A stretch of DNA of 64,000 nucleotides from Pseudomonas sp. SLFW. Lineage in GTDB: Bacteria > Pseudomonadota > Gammaproteobacteria > Pseudomonadales > Pseudomonadaceae. Positions 36,025-44,803 of the stretch are shown piece by piece. The position numbers and the translations under genes are program-made. The first letter of the stretch is position 1; every line of letters starts with the position of its first letter. The notes beneath the pieces were generated by a model, which worked only from the letters and a program-made list of their open reading frames with translations, made no database searches and was not told where the DNA came from. Location of the stretch: positions 310,001 to 374,000 of the forward strand of contig NZ_JAAAKW010000001.1 of the NCBI RefSeq assembly GCF_009905615.1, read 5' to 3'.

Positions 36025-37110
36025 TCAGTTGGCACTCGCTTGGGCGTCCGCAGCCGGTTTCTTGGCCGCTGCTTTTGCTGGTGCAGGCTTGGCCTTGGCG
36101 GGTGCTGCTTTCTTCACCGTGGCTTTTTTCGCGGCAGGCGCTTTGGCAGCGGTCGCCTTCTTCGCAGGCGTTGCGGATTTAGCCGGCGCGGCGGCCGCTG
36201 GAGCAGGCGCTACGGCAGGCTTGGCTTGTTGCTGCACGGCCACCAGCGTCGGGGACGGCGGCAGGTTGTACTTGGCCATCAGCGCGACCATGGTGTCCTG
36301 CGGCGTCATGATGATTTCGACACGGCGGTTCAGTGCACGACCCGCAGCGCTGTCATCCGCTGCACGAGGCATCACCGCCCCCATGCCGCGCAGGTTCAGA
36401 CGATTACGCTCAAGACCGCTCAAGCGGAAGATCGCCGCGACCGACTGGGCGCGCTGCTGGCTGATTTTCAGGTTGGTGTCGCTGGCAACATCGCTGTGCC
36501 CCAACACCAGAATCGCGGTTTTCTGATCGCCTTCGACGACCTTGGCCATGCGGGTGATCGGGCCAAGGTTGATCGGCAGCAGCATTTCCGGACGATCCGG
36601 ATTGAAGGTACTGTCCACGGGCGCAGTCACGACCAGCACGTCTTCACGGCGCTCGAACTGGAATTTGCTGTCCTTGATCGCTTCGCGAACTTTTGGCTCG
36701 TACTGGTCGAGCCAGGCCTGGGTGACTTTCGGGTCAACCTTGGGAATGGCAGGCGCTGCGTCTTTCTTCGCCTCGCTGGCGCCGAACGGCCACCACCACT
36801 TGCCACCATCGTCAGCTTTCGCGACGTCCGGCTTGGCGGCAGGCTGAGTGGCGGCCAGTGCAGGCTGCTTGTCGGTCTTGCCGTGGTCAGAACCGAACGG
36901 CCAGTACCAGTGCGAGCCACTCTCGGCTTCGGTTTTGGCCACTTCAGCGACCGCCGGGCTGGGTGCTGGCTTAACAGGTGCGGCGTCTGAGCCTTTGCTG
37001 GAGCCGAACGACCACCAGTGATCGTTGCTGGCCGATGAATCCTGAGGGGTTTGTGCGCAGCCGGTAACGGCGAGGCACAAGGCAAATGCGAGACTTTTAT
37101 TGGCAGACAT
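36025..37110 (-). CDS. OmpA-domain lipoprotein with Trp-rich repeats and H1-like tail
   Basis: A 361-residue lipoprotein (signal MSANKSLAFALCLAVTGC, lipobox Cys18). The first third has three spaced tryptophan-rich units: DHWWSFGSS, SHWYWPFGSD and GKWWWPFGAS. The middle holds an OmpA peptidoglycan-binding domain with LGHSDVASDTNLKISQQRAQ and RALNRRVEI. The last 75 residues are almost only Ala, Lys and Pro (AKKATAAKAPAAKKATVKKA), like histone H1 or AlgP. Predicted outer membrane, binding peptidoglycan. The role of the repeats and tail is unknown. It is followed by pdxH on the same strand after a small stem-loop. Confidence 0.85.
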   Translation of the reverse strand: MSANKSLAFALCLAVTGCAQTPQDSSASNDHWWSFGSSKGSDAAPVKPAPSPAVAEVAKTEAESGSHWYWPFGSDHGKTDKQPALAATQPAAKPDVAKADDGGKWWWPFGASEAKKDAAPAIPKVDPKVTQAWLDQYEPKVREAIKDSKFQFERREDVLVVTAPVDSTFNPDRPEMLLPINLGPITRMAKVVEGDQKTAILVLGHSDVASDTNLKISQQRAQSVAAIFRLSGLERNRLNLRGMGAVMPRAADDSAAGRALNRRVEIIMTPQDTMVALMAKYNLPPSPTLVAVQQQAKPAVAPAPAAAAPAKSATPAKKATAAKAPAAKKATVKKAAPAKAKPAPAKAAAKKPAADAQASAN

Positions 37111-37190
37111 GATGACTCACACAAATAATTGATCAGAAAATGAACGAAGCAGCGCTCATATAACACGCATAAACGCCGATTTGGAAAAGG

Positions 37191-37222
37191 AAACCGCTCT
37201 ACGGTTCCGATATGAGCGGTTT
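37191..37222 (-). terminator. Terminator of the serine esterase gene
   Basis: On the minus strand AAACCGCTC and GAGCGGTTT form a 9-bp stem with a 14-base loop, followed by CCTTTTCC. It is about 40 bases after the stop of the esterase at 37261. Confidence 0.6.
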
Positions 37223-37260
37223 AACTGACAGTCGGTAGAACAAGCACTTATCGCCGATAG

Positions 37261-38409
37261 TTATTGCAAACACTCACCAAGCGTCCGAACCAGACCTTGC
37301 GCGCGCGGGTCCATCAGCACATAGGGGCCCAAGGTGTTGGTGACGAAGCCAAAGGCCACATCACGCTCGGGGTCGGCGAACCCTACCGACCCTCCCGCGC
37401 CCGGATGACCGAAGGATTTCCCGCCCAGCCCGAACGTGGCATTGGGCACGGTTTGCTGATCGAGCATGCAGCCCAACCCAAAACGTGTCTGGGTGAGCAG
37501 GGTCTTGTCCTGACCGATGCTGTGCTCGCGGGTCAGCTCGTTGATCAGGTCGGCTTCCAGCAGGCTGCCGTCAAGCAGCGCGCTGTAAAAACCGGCCAGA
37601 CTGCGAGCGTTACCGTGGCCGTTGGCAGCCGGTTGTTGCATGCGTCGCCACTCGGGTTTGTTAGTGCTGGTCATCACCGACGGCGGATTGGTGAACGCTC
37701 GGGCGGTCATTGACGTAGGTTCGCGCATCGTCGTCTGAACCAGACGCTGAGCAGCCTCGTCACCCATGTTGCCCTTGCCCCGCGCGATGTGTGCGACGCG
37801 ATGGAATTCCTCGTCCGGCAGGCCCACATGGAAATCCAGGCCCAACGGTCGCGTGATGCGCGCAGCGATGGACTCACCCGGCCCGCGTCCGTCGGCGCGA
37901 CGAATCACCTCGCCCACCAGCCAGCCGTATGTGATCGCCGCATAGCCATGGCCCTGCCCCGGCGTCCACCAAGGCTCCTCGGCCGCCAACGCCTCAGTCA
38001 TGGCCGGCCAGTCGTAAAGCGCTTCGGCCGGCAGCAAGTTGCGAATGGCTGGAAGCCCCGCCTGATGGCAGAGCAACTGGCGCAAGGTGATCGACTGCTT
38101 GCCCGCCGCCGCAAACTCGGGCCACAGGCGCGACACTGGTTCATCCAGATTCAGCTTGCCTTCACCCACCATCTGCAGGGCAGTGACAGCGGTAAACGTC
38201 TTGGTGCAGGAGAACAGGTTGGCAATCGTGTCGGTGTGCCAGGCCTGCGCGCCGTCCTTGTCTGCCGTGCCCGACCACAGATCGAGAACAGTCTCTCCGC
38301 CAATCTGCACGCAGAGTGCCGCGCCGCGCTCCTGAGGATCGTCGAACAGCGCCGCAAACGCGTCGCGCACGGCTTCGAATTGAAGCTCGAAATGACCTTG
38401 AATCTGCAC
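37261..38409 (-). CDS. Serine hydrolase, beta-lactamase family esterase (EstB-like)
   Basis: A 382-residue class C beta-lactamase-fold protein of the esterase type. The nucleophile motif SxxK is SCTK in NLFSCTKTFTAVTALQ, the conserved Tyr lies in AITYGWLVGEV, and the third element is GHPGAGGSVGFADP instead of KTG, as in EstB esterases. It probably hydrolyses short-chain esters rather than beta-lactams. I start at GTG 38409 (VQIQGHFELQF), with GGAGCG upstream; the frame is open to 38532. No signal peptide is seen. It follows dinG on the same strand, separated by 134 bases. Confidence 0.85.
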   Translation of the reverse strand: MQIQGHFELQFEAVRDAFAALFDDPQERGAALCVQIGGETVLDLWSGTADKDGAQAWHTDTIANLFSCTKTFTAVTALQMVGEGKLNLDEPVSRLWPEFAAAGKQSITLRQLLCHQAGLPAIRNLLPAEALYDWPAMTEALAAEEPWWTPGQGHGYAAITYGWLVGEVIRRADGRGPGESIAARITRPLGLDFHVGLPDEEFHRVAHIARGKGNMGDEAAQRLVQTTMREPTSMTARAFTNPPSVMTSTNKPEWRRMQQPAANGHGNARSLAGFYSALLDGSLLEADLINELTREHSIGQDKTLLTQTRFGLGCMLDQQTVPNATFGLGGKSFGHPGAGGSVGFADPERDVAFGFVTNTLGPYVLMDPRAQGLVRTLGECLQ

Positions 38410-38543
38410 GGTGTCACGCTCCGGCTCGGCTGCACAAAAAGGCGTGCATTGTTCCAGCGATTGGTGGATTTGGGAACCGCGCTGCACCGTCAGACGCACA
38501 GCACGGGCTGTAGGGGCTGAGGCAGGCGACACCTTTCAGACCC

Positions 38544-40688
38544 TTAGGAAATTTCCCGTCGAAACGGCGGCAGTGCGTTGAGGATGGCTTTGCCGTAACG
38601 CTGGGTCACGACGCGCCGGTCCAGCAGCGTGATGATGCCGCGGTCTTTCTCGGTGCGCAGCAGACGCCCGCAGGCCTGAATCAAACGCAACGAGGCATCG
38701 GGCACGGCGATTTCCATGAACGGATTGCCACCCCGCGCTTCGATCCATTCCGCCAGAGCCGCTTCGACCGGGTCGTCGGGCACCGCGAAGGGAATCTTCG
38801 CAATGACCACGTGTTCGCAGTAGGCACCGGGCAGGTCGACCCCCTCGGCGAAACTGGCGAGGCCGAACAGCACGCTCTCATCGCCGCCGTCGACCCGCGC
38901 CTTGTGCTTGTTGAGGGTCTCTTGCTTGGACAGGTTGCCCTGAATGAACACCCGCTTGCGCCAGTCGCGTTCAAGCCCGTCGAAGACTTCCTGCATCTGC
39001 TTGCGCGATGAGAACAGCACCAGCGTGCCTTTGGAGCCTTCGACCAGATCCGGCAACTCGCGAATGATCGCAGCCGTGTGTTCCGCGGCGTTGCGCGGGT
39101 CCGCCTTGAGGTCCGGGACCCGCAAGACACCGGCATCAGCGTGATGAAACGGGCTTGGCACCACGGCCGTGACTGCATCTTTGGGCAGACCGGCGCGCAT
39201 GCGGTAGCGGTCGAACTTGCCCAAGGCGGTCAGCGTCGCGGACGTCACCAGCGCGCCGTAAGCGACATTCCACAGGTTGCGACGGAGCATTTCCGCCGCC
39301 AGGATCGGACTGGCATTGACTTCGATGTCGAACAGCGAACCGCTGTCGGCCAACGTCAGCCAGCGCGCCATAGGCGGGCTGTTTTCCGGGTCTTCGGCGG
39401 TGAATGCGGTCCACAGCTCCCAGTTACCATGCGCCCGCGCCAACAGGCTGCCGAACAACGGATACCACTCCTCCGCCTGATGGCTGGCTATGCCGATGTT
39501 GACCTCGCCGTCCATGCCTTCCTTGAGGAGTTCAGTGAGGCGGGTGAACAGGTCGTCGAGCCGCGCAAAACCCTTCTTCAGCTCGATGCCCATCTCGCGC
39601 ATGTGCTCGGGCACCACGCCGCCAACGAAACGATGGCGAGGACGCTCACGGCCTTCCATGTCTTCGCCGGCTTTGAAATCGGCCAGTTGCTCGCAGGCGG
39701 TGAACATGAATTGTTGATGGGTTTTGATCTCGCGGGCCAGCTCCGGCACCTGCTCGATGAGCTTGCCCAGATCGCCGGGCAGCGGGTGCTGAGCCAGCAA
39801 TTTGGTGAGGTTTTTGGCGGTCTGTTCAAGCCAGTCGGCGGTGGACCGCAAACGGCTGAAATGGGCGAAATGGCCGATCGCCTTGTCAGGCAGGTGGTGG
39901 CCTTCGTCGAACACGTAGAGCGTGTCGCGGGGATCGGGCAGGACGGCACCGCCACCCAGCGCCAGGTCGGCCAGCACCATGTCGTGGTTGGTCACGATCA
40001 CGTCGACTTTTCCCATGCCTTCACGGGCTTTATAGAAGGCGCACTGCTGAAAGTTCGGGCAGTGCCGGTTGGTGCATTGGCTGTGATCGGTGGTCAGTCG
40101 TGCCCAGTCCTGATCCGCGAGTTCCTGGGGCCAGCTGTCGCGGTCGCCGTCCCACTTATTGCCTGCGAGCTTTTCGATCATGGTCGTGAACAGTTTCTGA
40201 CTGGCCTCGTCGACCTCGATCTTGAAGCCTTCTTCCTCGAACAATTGTGCCGTGGCGCTTTGTGCGTTGCCTTCCTGCAACAACACGTCGAGCTTGGACA
40301 GGCACATGTAGCGCCCTCGCCCCTTGGCCAGCGAGAAAGTGAAGTTCAGGCCGCTGTTGCGCATCAGGTCGGGCAGGTCCTTGTGGACAATCTGCTCCTG
40401 CAGCGCGACGGTGGCGGTCGCAATGACCAGCCGTTTGCCCGCCGCCTTGGCTGTGGGAATCGCGGCGATGGCGTACGCCACCGTCTTGCCCGTACCCGTG
40501 CCGGCCTCAACCGCAACCACCGCAGGGTCACCCGTGCGGCGCCCCTCTTCATCGGTGTCGATGTCCCCCAGCACCTTGGCCACCTCGGCAATCATCAAAC
40601 GCTGGCCGTAGCGAGGCTTGAGGCTTTTGGCTTCGAGGAAACGCGAATAGGCGCCCTGAATCTGGGATTTGAGTTCGGTACTGATCAT
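38544..40688 (-). CDS. dinG: ATP-dependent DNA helicase DinG
   Basis: A 714-residue XPD-type 5'-3' helicase that resolves R-loops and structured DNA and is DNA-damage associated in E. coli. Walker A is EAGTGTGKT, the DEAH variant is FDEGHHLPDKA, and the iron-sulfur cysteines include those in CTNRHCPNFQQCAFYKA. The helicase C-terminal motif is QACGRLLRTEKDRG. The length is normal. No clear ribosome site precedes ATG 40688. It is divergent from the CopD-domain gene at 40813. Confidence 0.96.
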   Translation of the reverse strand: MISTELKSQIQGAYSRFLEAKSLKPRYGQRLMIAEVAKVLGDIDTDEEGRRTGDPAVVAVEAGTGTGKTVAYAIAAIPTAKAAGKRLVIATATVALQEQIVHKDLPDLMRNSGLNFTFSLAKGRGRYMCLSKLDVLLQEGNAQSATAQLFEEEGFKIEVDEASQKLFTTMIEKLAGNKWDGDRDSWPQELADQDWARLTTDHSQCTNRHCPNFQQCAFYKAREGMGKVDVIVTNHDMVLADLALGGGAVLPDPRDTLYVFDEGHHLPDKAIGHFAHFSRLRSTADWLEQTAKNLTKLLAQHPLPGDLGKLIEQVPELAREIKTHQQFMFTACEQLADFKAGEDMEGRERPRHRFVGGVVPEHMREMGIELKKGFARLDDLFTRLTELLKEGMDGEVNIGIASHQAEEWYPLFGSLLARAHGNWELWTAFTAEDPENSPPMARWLTLADSGSLFDIEVNASPILAAEMLRRNLWNVAYGALVTSATLTALGKFDRYRMRAGLPKDAVTAVVPSPFHHADAGVLRVPDLKADPRNAAEHTAAIIRELPDLVEGSKGTLVLFSSRKQMQEVFDGLERDWRKRVFIQGNLSKQETLNKHKARVDGGDESVLFGLASFAEGVDLPGAYCEHVVIAKIPFAVPDDPVEAALAEWIEARGGNPFMEIAVPDASLRLIQACGRLLRTEKDRGIITLLDRRVVTQRYGKAILNALPPFRREIS

Positions 40689-40812
40689 GGGCTGGGTCGT
40701 TGGCTCGGCATCGCAGGGTGACAGGTGAAAAAACCGCTGGATAAATTATCAGTGGTTGCAGCGGGCGGCTATCATACCGCGCTAAATCCTTCTGCGCAGA
40801 TCGGAGTTGTCG

Positions 40813-41277
40813 ATGTCACCTGTAGCCTTTGTCTACGTACTGCACGTATTTTCTGCCGTCCTGTGGGTAGGCGGGATGTTTTTCGCCTGGATGATTCTGC
40901 GACCAGCGGTCATCGCCGCCCTGGAAGGCCCGGCCCGCCTGAAGCTGTGGGTGCAGGTATTTCCGCGTTTCTTCGTCTGGGTGTGGTGCGCGGTGATTAT
41001 GCTGCCAGTCACCGGGATCGGCATGATCAACATTAACTTCAGCGGCTTTCAGACCGCGCCTCGCTACGTGCAGGTCATGATCGGGCTGTATGTGGTGATG
41101 GTGGCGTTGTTTCTGCGCATTTCAACGCTGAACCTGCCGAACCTGCGCAAAGCCGTCGCGGCGGAGCAATGGGCCGACGGTGCCGCTGCGTTGGGTGGAA
41201 TTCGGCGGTTGGTGGGGATCAACCTGATCGTGGGGATTGCCGTGATTGCCATTGCGGCGGCACGGCCCGGGTTTTGA
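40813..41277 (+). CDS. CopD-domain integral membrane protein
   Basis: A 154-residue inner-membrane protein with four hydrophobic segments, beginning MSPVAFVYVLHVFSAVLWVG. The early His and the WVGGMFFAW motif fit the CopD/YncD-like copper-resistance domain family (stand-alone CopD). It may bind copper or heme; the actual role is unknown. GGAG lies six bases before ATG 40813. Divergent from dinG. Confidence 0.8.
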   Translation: MSPVAFVYVLHVFSAVLWVGGMFFAWMILRPAVIAALEGPARLKLWVQVFPRFFVWVWCAVIMLPVTGIGMININFSGFQTAPRYVQVMIGLYVVMVALFLRISTLNLPNLRKAVAAEQWADGAAALGGIRRLVGINLIVGIAVIAIAAARPGF

Positions 41278-41303
41278 CTGTCTCGCTAGCCTGCAGACGA
41301 ACG

Positions 41304-41394
41304 GTGTGGGAGCGCATTCATTCGCAAATCGAGTTTGCTGGCGGTACATCCCGGTCGGATGTACCGCCCTCTCGCGAATCAATCGCTCCCACAG
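41304..41394. repeat. REPIN-like paired repeat, diverged GAATTCATTCGCGA class
   Basis: Left arm GTGTGGGAGCGCATTCATTC and right arm CGCGAATCAATCGCTCCCAC carry changes from the class consensus. The inner GCGGTACATCC and GGATGTACCGC form an added perfect stem, unlike the other copies. Located between convergent copD-like and collagen-like genes. Confidence 0.75.
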
Positions 41395-41411
41395 TGAATT
41401 GCGGGGTGGCG

Positions 41412-42185
41412 TTACAGCTTGCGAACGCTGACCGAGCCCGCTGGCCCGGTGGCCCCAGTCTGGCCTTTATCGCCGTTCTTGCCTGACTTGGCGCCATCGG
41501 CACGGTAAACCACGCAACCCTTGGAGGCGCCGCCCTTGCCACCGCGACCGCCCTCGCCGCCTGCGCCACCGGCACCGCCTTGCACGTTCACCTTCACGCG
41601 GTCGTCCGGAAACGCCTGAGGCAGCTCCAGTCGCACTAAAGCGCCCGGTGCGCCGTCACGGCCATTGCCGCCGTTGTCGCCGTCATAACCCCGGCTCGCC
41701 GATCCCCATGTGCAACCAGGGTCCTGGCCATTGCCACCGTCGAGACCGACATACCCCGGAGAACCTGCGCCGCCGCGCGCATCAATCGACAAGACGTCAG
41801 CACTCAGTTGCTCAATGCGCACGTTCAGGTTGCGACCCGGCAGCGGCGATTTCTGGAAGGTCCCCGGTGCACCACGGGCGGTGATTTGAGCGCCAGAGCC
41901 CAGGTTGCCCTGTTTGACGTCCAGCTTGAACGGTTCCGCGCTTGGCACGATGGCGATGCGCGACTCATGCCCCATCACCAACTGACCGACCTGCACTTCG
42001 ACCAGACCTGCCGGGATCAGCAAGGTGCCGTAATCGGCCACGTCCAGACGATCCAGCTTCAACACACTGGCGTTGCTGGGCAGGCGCATCAGCGAATGCG
42101 GCTCCACCGTGAGAGCCTGGGCCATCACCAGAGAACTGCTCAGGGCCGACAGCAGGCTCGCCGTCATCAGTAACGTGTTACGCAT
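41412..42185 (-). CDS. Secreted glycine-rich, collagen-like protein
   Basis: A 257-residue protein with a Sec signal (MRNTLLMTASLLSALSSSLV, cleavage after VMAQA or nearby). After a beta-rich domain of about 110 residues come glycine-rich blocks with many Gly-x-y triplets: GGAGSPGYVGLDGGNGQ, GGAGGEGGRGGKGG and, at the C-terminus, GKNGDKGQTGATGPAG. Two cysteines (PGCTWG, KGCVVY) may pair. The collagen-like triplets suggest an extracellular or surface role; the family is not recognised. It overlaps the DUF1145 gene by eight bases, with AGAGG inside that gene as ribosome site, so the two are coupled. Confidence 0.75.
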   Translation of the reverse strand: MRNTLLMTASLLSALSSSLVMAQALTVEPHSLMRLPSNASVLKLDRLDVADYGTLLIPAGLVEVQVGQLVMGHESRIAIVPSAEPFKLDVKQGNLGSGAQITARGAPGTFQKSPLPGRNLNVRIEQLSADVLSIDARGGAGSPGYVGLDGGNGQDPGCTWGSASRGYDGDNGGNGRDGAPGALVRLELPQAFPDDRVKVNVQGGAGGAGGEGGRGGKGGASKGCVVYRADGAKSGKNGDKGQTGATGPAGSVSVRKL

Positions 42186-42453
42186 GGTGAACCTCTGCCT
42201 GGCGGCGACCGAAGGATTGCAGGTGAAAAATACCGAAAATCAAAATCTGCAAGCGGTCGGACCACGGATGCAAACGCCCCCGCAGGCTGCCGTTGAAGAA
42301 AAACAGTTCCATCACATGCGTCAGCAGCAAGAGGCTGCCCGCCAGCTTGAGCAACATACCGAAAGGAACCGGCAAAACGGCGGCCTGACTGACTAGCACC
42401 ACCGCCCAGAACCCCAACGTCAAGACTTTACCCAACCCCCAAACCACCTTCAT
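42178..42453 (-). CDS. DUF1145 family membrane protein
   Basis: A 91-residue inner-membrane protein starting MKVVWGLGKVLTLGFWAVVL with three hydrophobic segments and a basic C-terminus. The pattern fits DUF1145 (YhhL type); the function is unknown. It is first in a two-gene unit with the glycine-rich protein, whose start lies inside its last codons. Upstream, the 369-base gap 42454-42822 holds a paired repeat and the terminator of the oprF-like gene, and no other gene. Confidence 0.8.
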   Translation of the reverse strand: MKVVWGLGKVLTLGFWAVVLVSQAAVLPVPFGMLLKLAGSLLLLTHVMELFFFNGSLRGRLHPWSDRLQILIFGIFHLQSFGRRQAEVHHA

Positions 42454-42616
42454 GACACGCCCCTGCTGTATTTTTATTGCTGTGCCGAAAAAGCTTTGCG
42501 CACAGTACGGCGACGGGAGCGACTATGCCAGAGGATGTTGCCAAATGCCGCAGGTTTGAGAGGTCATCAAGGGATCTTCATCCGAGAATGGATCTGGCGT
42601 TCGATCAAGATGTCCC

Positions 42617-42705
42617 GTGGGAGCGAATTCATTCGCGAAAGGGGGTTTAGACGATAGAGATGCGGCGGTCATGCGCGCCCTTCGCGAATGAATTCGCTCC
42701 CACAG
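42617..42705. repeat. REPIN-like paired inverted repeat, GAATTCATTCGCGA class, reversed polarity
   Basis: Arms CGTGGGAGCGAATTCATTCG and CGAATGAATTCGCTCCCACA. The loop contains TTTAGACGATAGAGATGCGG, in the same direction as the copy at 33082 and opposite to 49034. Confidence 0.85.
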
Positions 42706-42765
42706 TCAGGGCCGTGTGCATGCCTCGAAAGCGCTGTCTTTTCCGGGACTCATCAACCTATCAAT

Positions 42766-42804
42766 CCCAAAAAAGAAAACCCCGACACAGCGGTCGGGGT
42801 TTTC
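42766..42804 (-). terminator. Terminator of the OmpA/TSP3 lipoprotein gene
   Basis: AAAACCCCGAC (42776-42786) pairs with GTCGGGGTTTT (42793-42803) over a 6-base loop. On the minus strand TTTTCTTTTTT follows. It is 19 bases after the stop of the gene at 42823. Confidence 0.92.
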
Positions 42805-42822
42805 TTACTAACACCGAGTCAA

Positions 42823-43524
42823 TCAACGATTGATTTTGATCTCGACACGACGGTTCAACGCACGACCTTCAGCCGTTTTGTTGTCCGCTACCGGACGGGC
42901 TTCGCCATCGCCTTCAACCGACACGAACGAACTGCGCGCGATACCCGAGCTGATCAGATAATCCGTGACCGAATGCGCACGTTTTTCCGACAGCTTCTGG
43001 TTGTAGGCGTCGCTGCCCACGCTGTCCGTATGGCCACTCACGTGCAGCTGCACATTCGGCGCCTCGGTTTTCAGCTTGGTCGCTACCATGTCCAGCTGTT
43101 GTTTGTCGCCTGGGGTCAGGGTTGCTTTGTTGAACTCGAAATGCACATCACGGATCGTGATCACTTCTTCCTTAGGCAGCACGACCGGGGCAGCCGCTGG
43201 CTCAGGCGCCGGGGTCACGATCGGGCAACCCGTCGCATCCACTGGCGTACCTTTCGGCGTGTTCGGGCACTTGTCGACGCTGTTCAGCACGCCATCGCCG
43301 TCATCATCGCCGTCGCCGTGAGCGTAGCAATACGCGCCGGCCATCACGCCCACTGCCGCGCCGAAACCCGCCGCCACCGAAGCGGACTGGAAGGCGCCGA
43401 TCGCGGCACCACTCAGCGCGCCACCGGCAGCACACAGAGGCCAGTCGGTCTTTTGCAAGCCGGCACAGCCCGTCAATACACTGGTAACCAAAATCAGAGG
43501 TAACGCTGTCCGAATCATGCTCAT
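42823..43524 (-). CDS. OmpA family lipoprotein with thrombospondin type 3 motif
   Basis: A 233-residue lipoprotein (MSMIRTALPLILVTSVLTGC, lipobox Cys20). A glycine-rich segment resembling a glycine zipper (ALSGAAIGAFQSASVAAGFG) comes first. Then an acidic TSP3-like calcium-binding stretch (GDGDDDGDGVLNSVDKCPNT) and an OmpA domain with VSGHTDSVGSDAYNQKLSEK and GRALNRRVEIKINR. It probably anchors the outer membrane to peptidoglycan. GGAGAAG lies upstream of ATG 43524. It matches the position of PA1041 relative to ychJ. Divergent from the gene at 43768. Confidence 0.9.
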   Translation of the reverse strand: MSMIRTALPLILVTSVLTGCAGLQKTDWPLCAAGGALSGAAIGAFQSASVAAGFGAAVGVMAGAYCYAHGDGDDDGDGVLNSVDKCPNTPKGTPVDATGCPIVTPAPEPAAAPVVLPKEEVITIRDVHFEFNKATLTPGDKQQLDMVATKLKTEAPNVQLHVSGHTDSVGSDAYNQKLSEKRAHSVTDYLISSGIARSSFVSVEGDGEARPVADNKTAEGRALNRRVEIKINR

Positions 43525-43767
43525 ACAGTTCTTCTCCTTTGGTATCGGCTAAAACCGACTGAAATGCAGTAAAGACGTCGCTGGGGCCATTTGCCACCCT
43601 AAAACCGGGGGTTTCTTGGTTTTCAGCGCACTATGTGGCTTGTTCTTTTACAAATAGCCTTTTGCCTTCACTCCGTACGCTTTGTCATGGCGACGCAGAA
43701 AAAAGTTCAGGCACTAGGCCATAAAGATTCGGCGCGCTAACCTTGCTGGCTTGATCGAGGGATTCAG

Positions 43768-44265
43768 ATGACCGACAGTTTCTCCACCCGCACGCCCCAG
43801 CAAGCGCTCGCCGCCCTGCTCGACCGCTATGCACCCAAGCGTTTGTTGCTGATTGGCGCGACGACTTTTCCTGCGCTGCAAGCGTTTCAGGATGCCCATC
43901 CGGACACCGAACTGACGCACGCCGCGCCAGGGGCATTGCCCTCTGAAGTCGCCCGTCAGCGTTTTGATCTGGCGCTGGCCGTCGATTGCCTCGAACACCT
44001 CCCCAAACGCGCGGGTCTGGAATTGCTCGGCGGCATTCGCAACCTCAATGCCAGCCGCATCGCCGTGCTGGCGGACATGACGGCCTGCGGATGGCAAACC
44101 ACGGATTTCTATTCGCTGGCCTTGCAAGCGAGTGAACGCTTCGCCCGGGACGAGCAGGTGCTGACGCTGTTCACCTACGACCTGCGGGAATACAAACAGG
44201 TGCCGGACTGGCTGAACGCGAAGTTCTGGGCCAACCCGGAAAACTTTGGCAAATATTGGTGGTGA
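43768..44265 (+). CDS. Uncharacterised DUF6231-like protein
   Basis: A 165-residue soluble protein. [20 protein letters not shown] looks like the first strand and loop of a Rossmann fold, and the pattern [18 protein letters not shown] resembles the motif-IV region of class I SAM-dependent methyltransferases, but no clear GxGxG is present. It could be a degenerate methyltransferase; I recall the Pseudomonas family name DUF6231 with modest certainty. GAGGGA precedes ATG 43768. Ten bases separate it from ychJ, so they form an operon. Confidence 0.75.
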   Translation: MTDSFSTRTPQQALAALLDRYAPKRLLLIGATTFPALQAFQDAHPDTELTHAAPGALPSEVARQRFDLALAVDCLEHLPKRAGLELLGGIRNLNASRIAVLADMTACGWQTTDFYSLALQASERFARDEQVLTLFTYDLREYKQVPDWLNAKFWANPENFGKYWW

Positions 44266-44275
44266 GACCTGCATC

Positions 44276-44749
44276 ATGAGCAGTGCAATTTGTCCCTGTG
44301 GCAGCGGCGACCTTCTGGATGGCTGCTGCGGTCGCTATCACGCGGGGCTGCCCGCGCCGTGCGCCGAGGCGTTGATGCGCTCGCGGTACAGCGCTTATGT
44401 GTTGGGTCTGGTGGATTACCTGCTGGACACGACGTTGCCGGTACAGAAAAACAGCCTGGACCGCGACTCGATTCAGCAGTGGAGCGCGCAAAGCACGTGG
44501 TTGGGGCTTGAGGTGGAAAGCGCCGAGTTACTGGGCGGCAAACCCGAGCACGCGTTCGTCACCTTCACCGCACGCTGGCATGACGCGACAGGCGAACACA
44601 GCCATCGCGAGCGCTCGGCGTTCGTGCAGAACAATGGCCGCTGGTACTTCATCGACCCGACCGTGCAACTCAAGGCCGGTCGCAACGACGCCTGCCCGTG
44701 CGGGAGTGAGCAGAAGTTCAAGAAGTGCTGCTCGGCCTACATGGCCTGA
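44276..44749 (+). CDS. ychJ: YchJ family protein with two SEC-C motifs (UPF0225)
   Basis: A 157-residue protein with zinc-binding SEC-C motifs at both ends: [19 protein letters not shown] at the N-terminus and [18 protein letters not shown] at the C-terminus. The middle is the NTF2-like YchJ domain ([20 protein letters not shown]). The function is unknown; SEC-C motifs occur in SecA and other ribosome- or nucleic acid-linked proteins. The start at ATG 44276 is favoured over upstream codons because the first SEC-C motif begins five residues later. Second gene after the DUF6231-like gene. Confidence 0.92.
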   Translation: MSSAICPCGSGDLLDGCCGRYHAGLPAPCAEALMRSRYSAYVLGLVDYLLDTTLPVQKNSLDRDSIQQWSAQSTWLGLEVESAELLGGKPEHAFVTFTARWHDATGEHSHRERSAFVQNNGRWYFIDPTVQLKAGRNDACPCGSEQKFKKCCSAYMA

Positions 44750-44803
44750 AACGCGCGGTCTTCTGTAGCCGTCCGGATTGCCAGGCTGCTACAGGGTTTG
44801 AAC

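Noticed and set aside
43687..43740. Possible 17-codon peptide before the gene at 43768
   Set aside because: ATG to TAA is open but there is no ribosome site and no sign of conservation.
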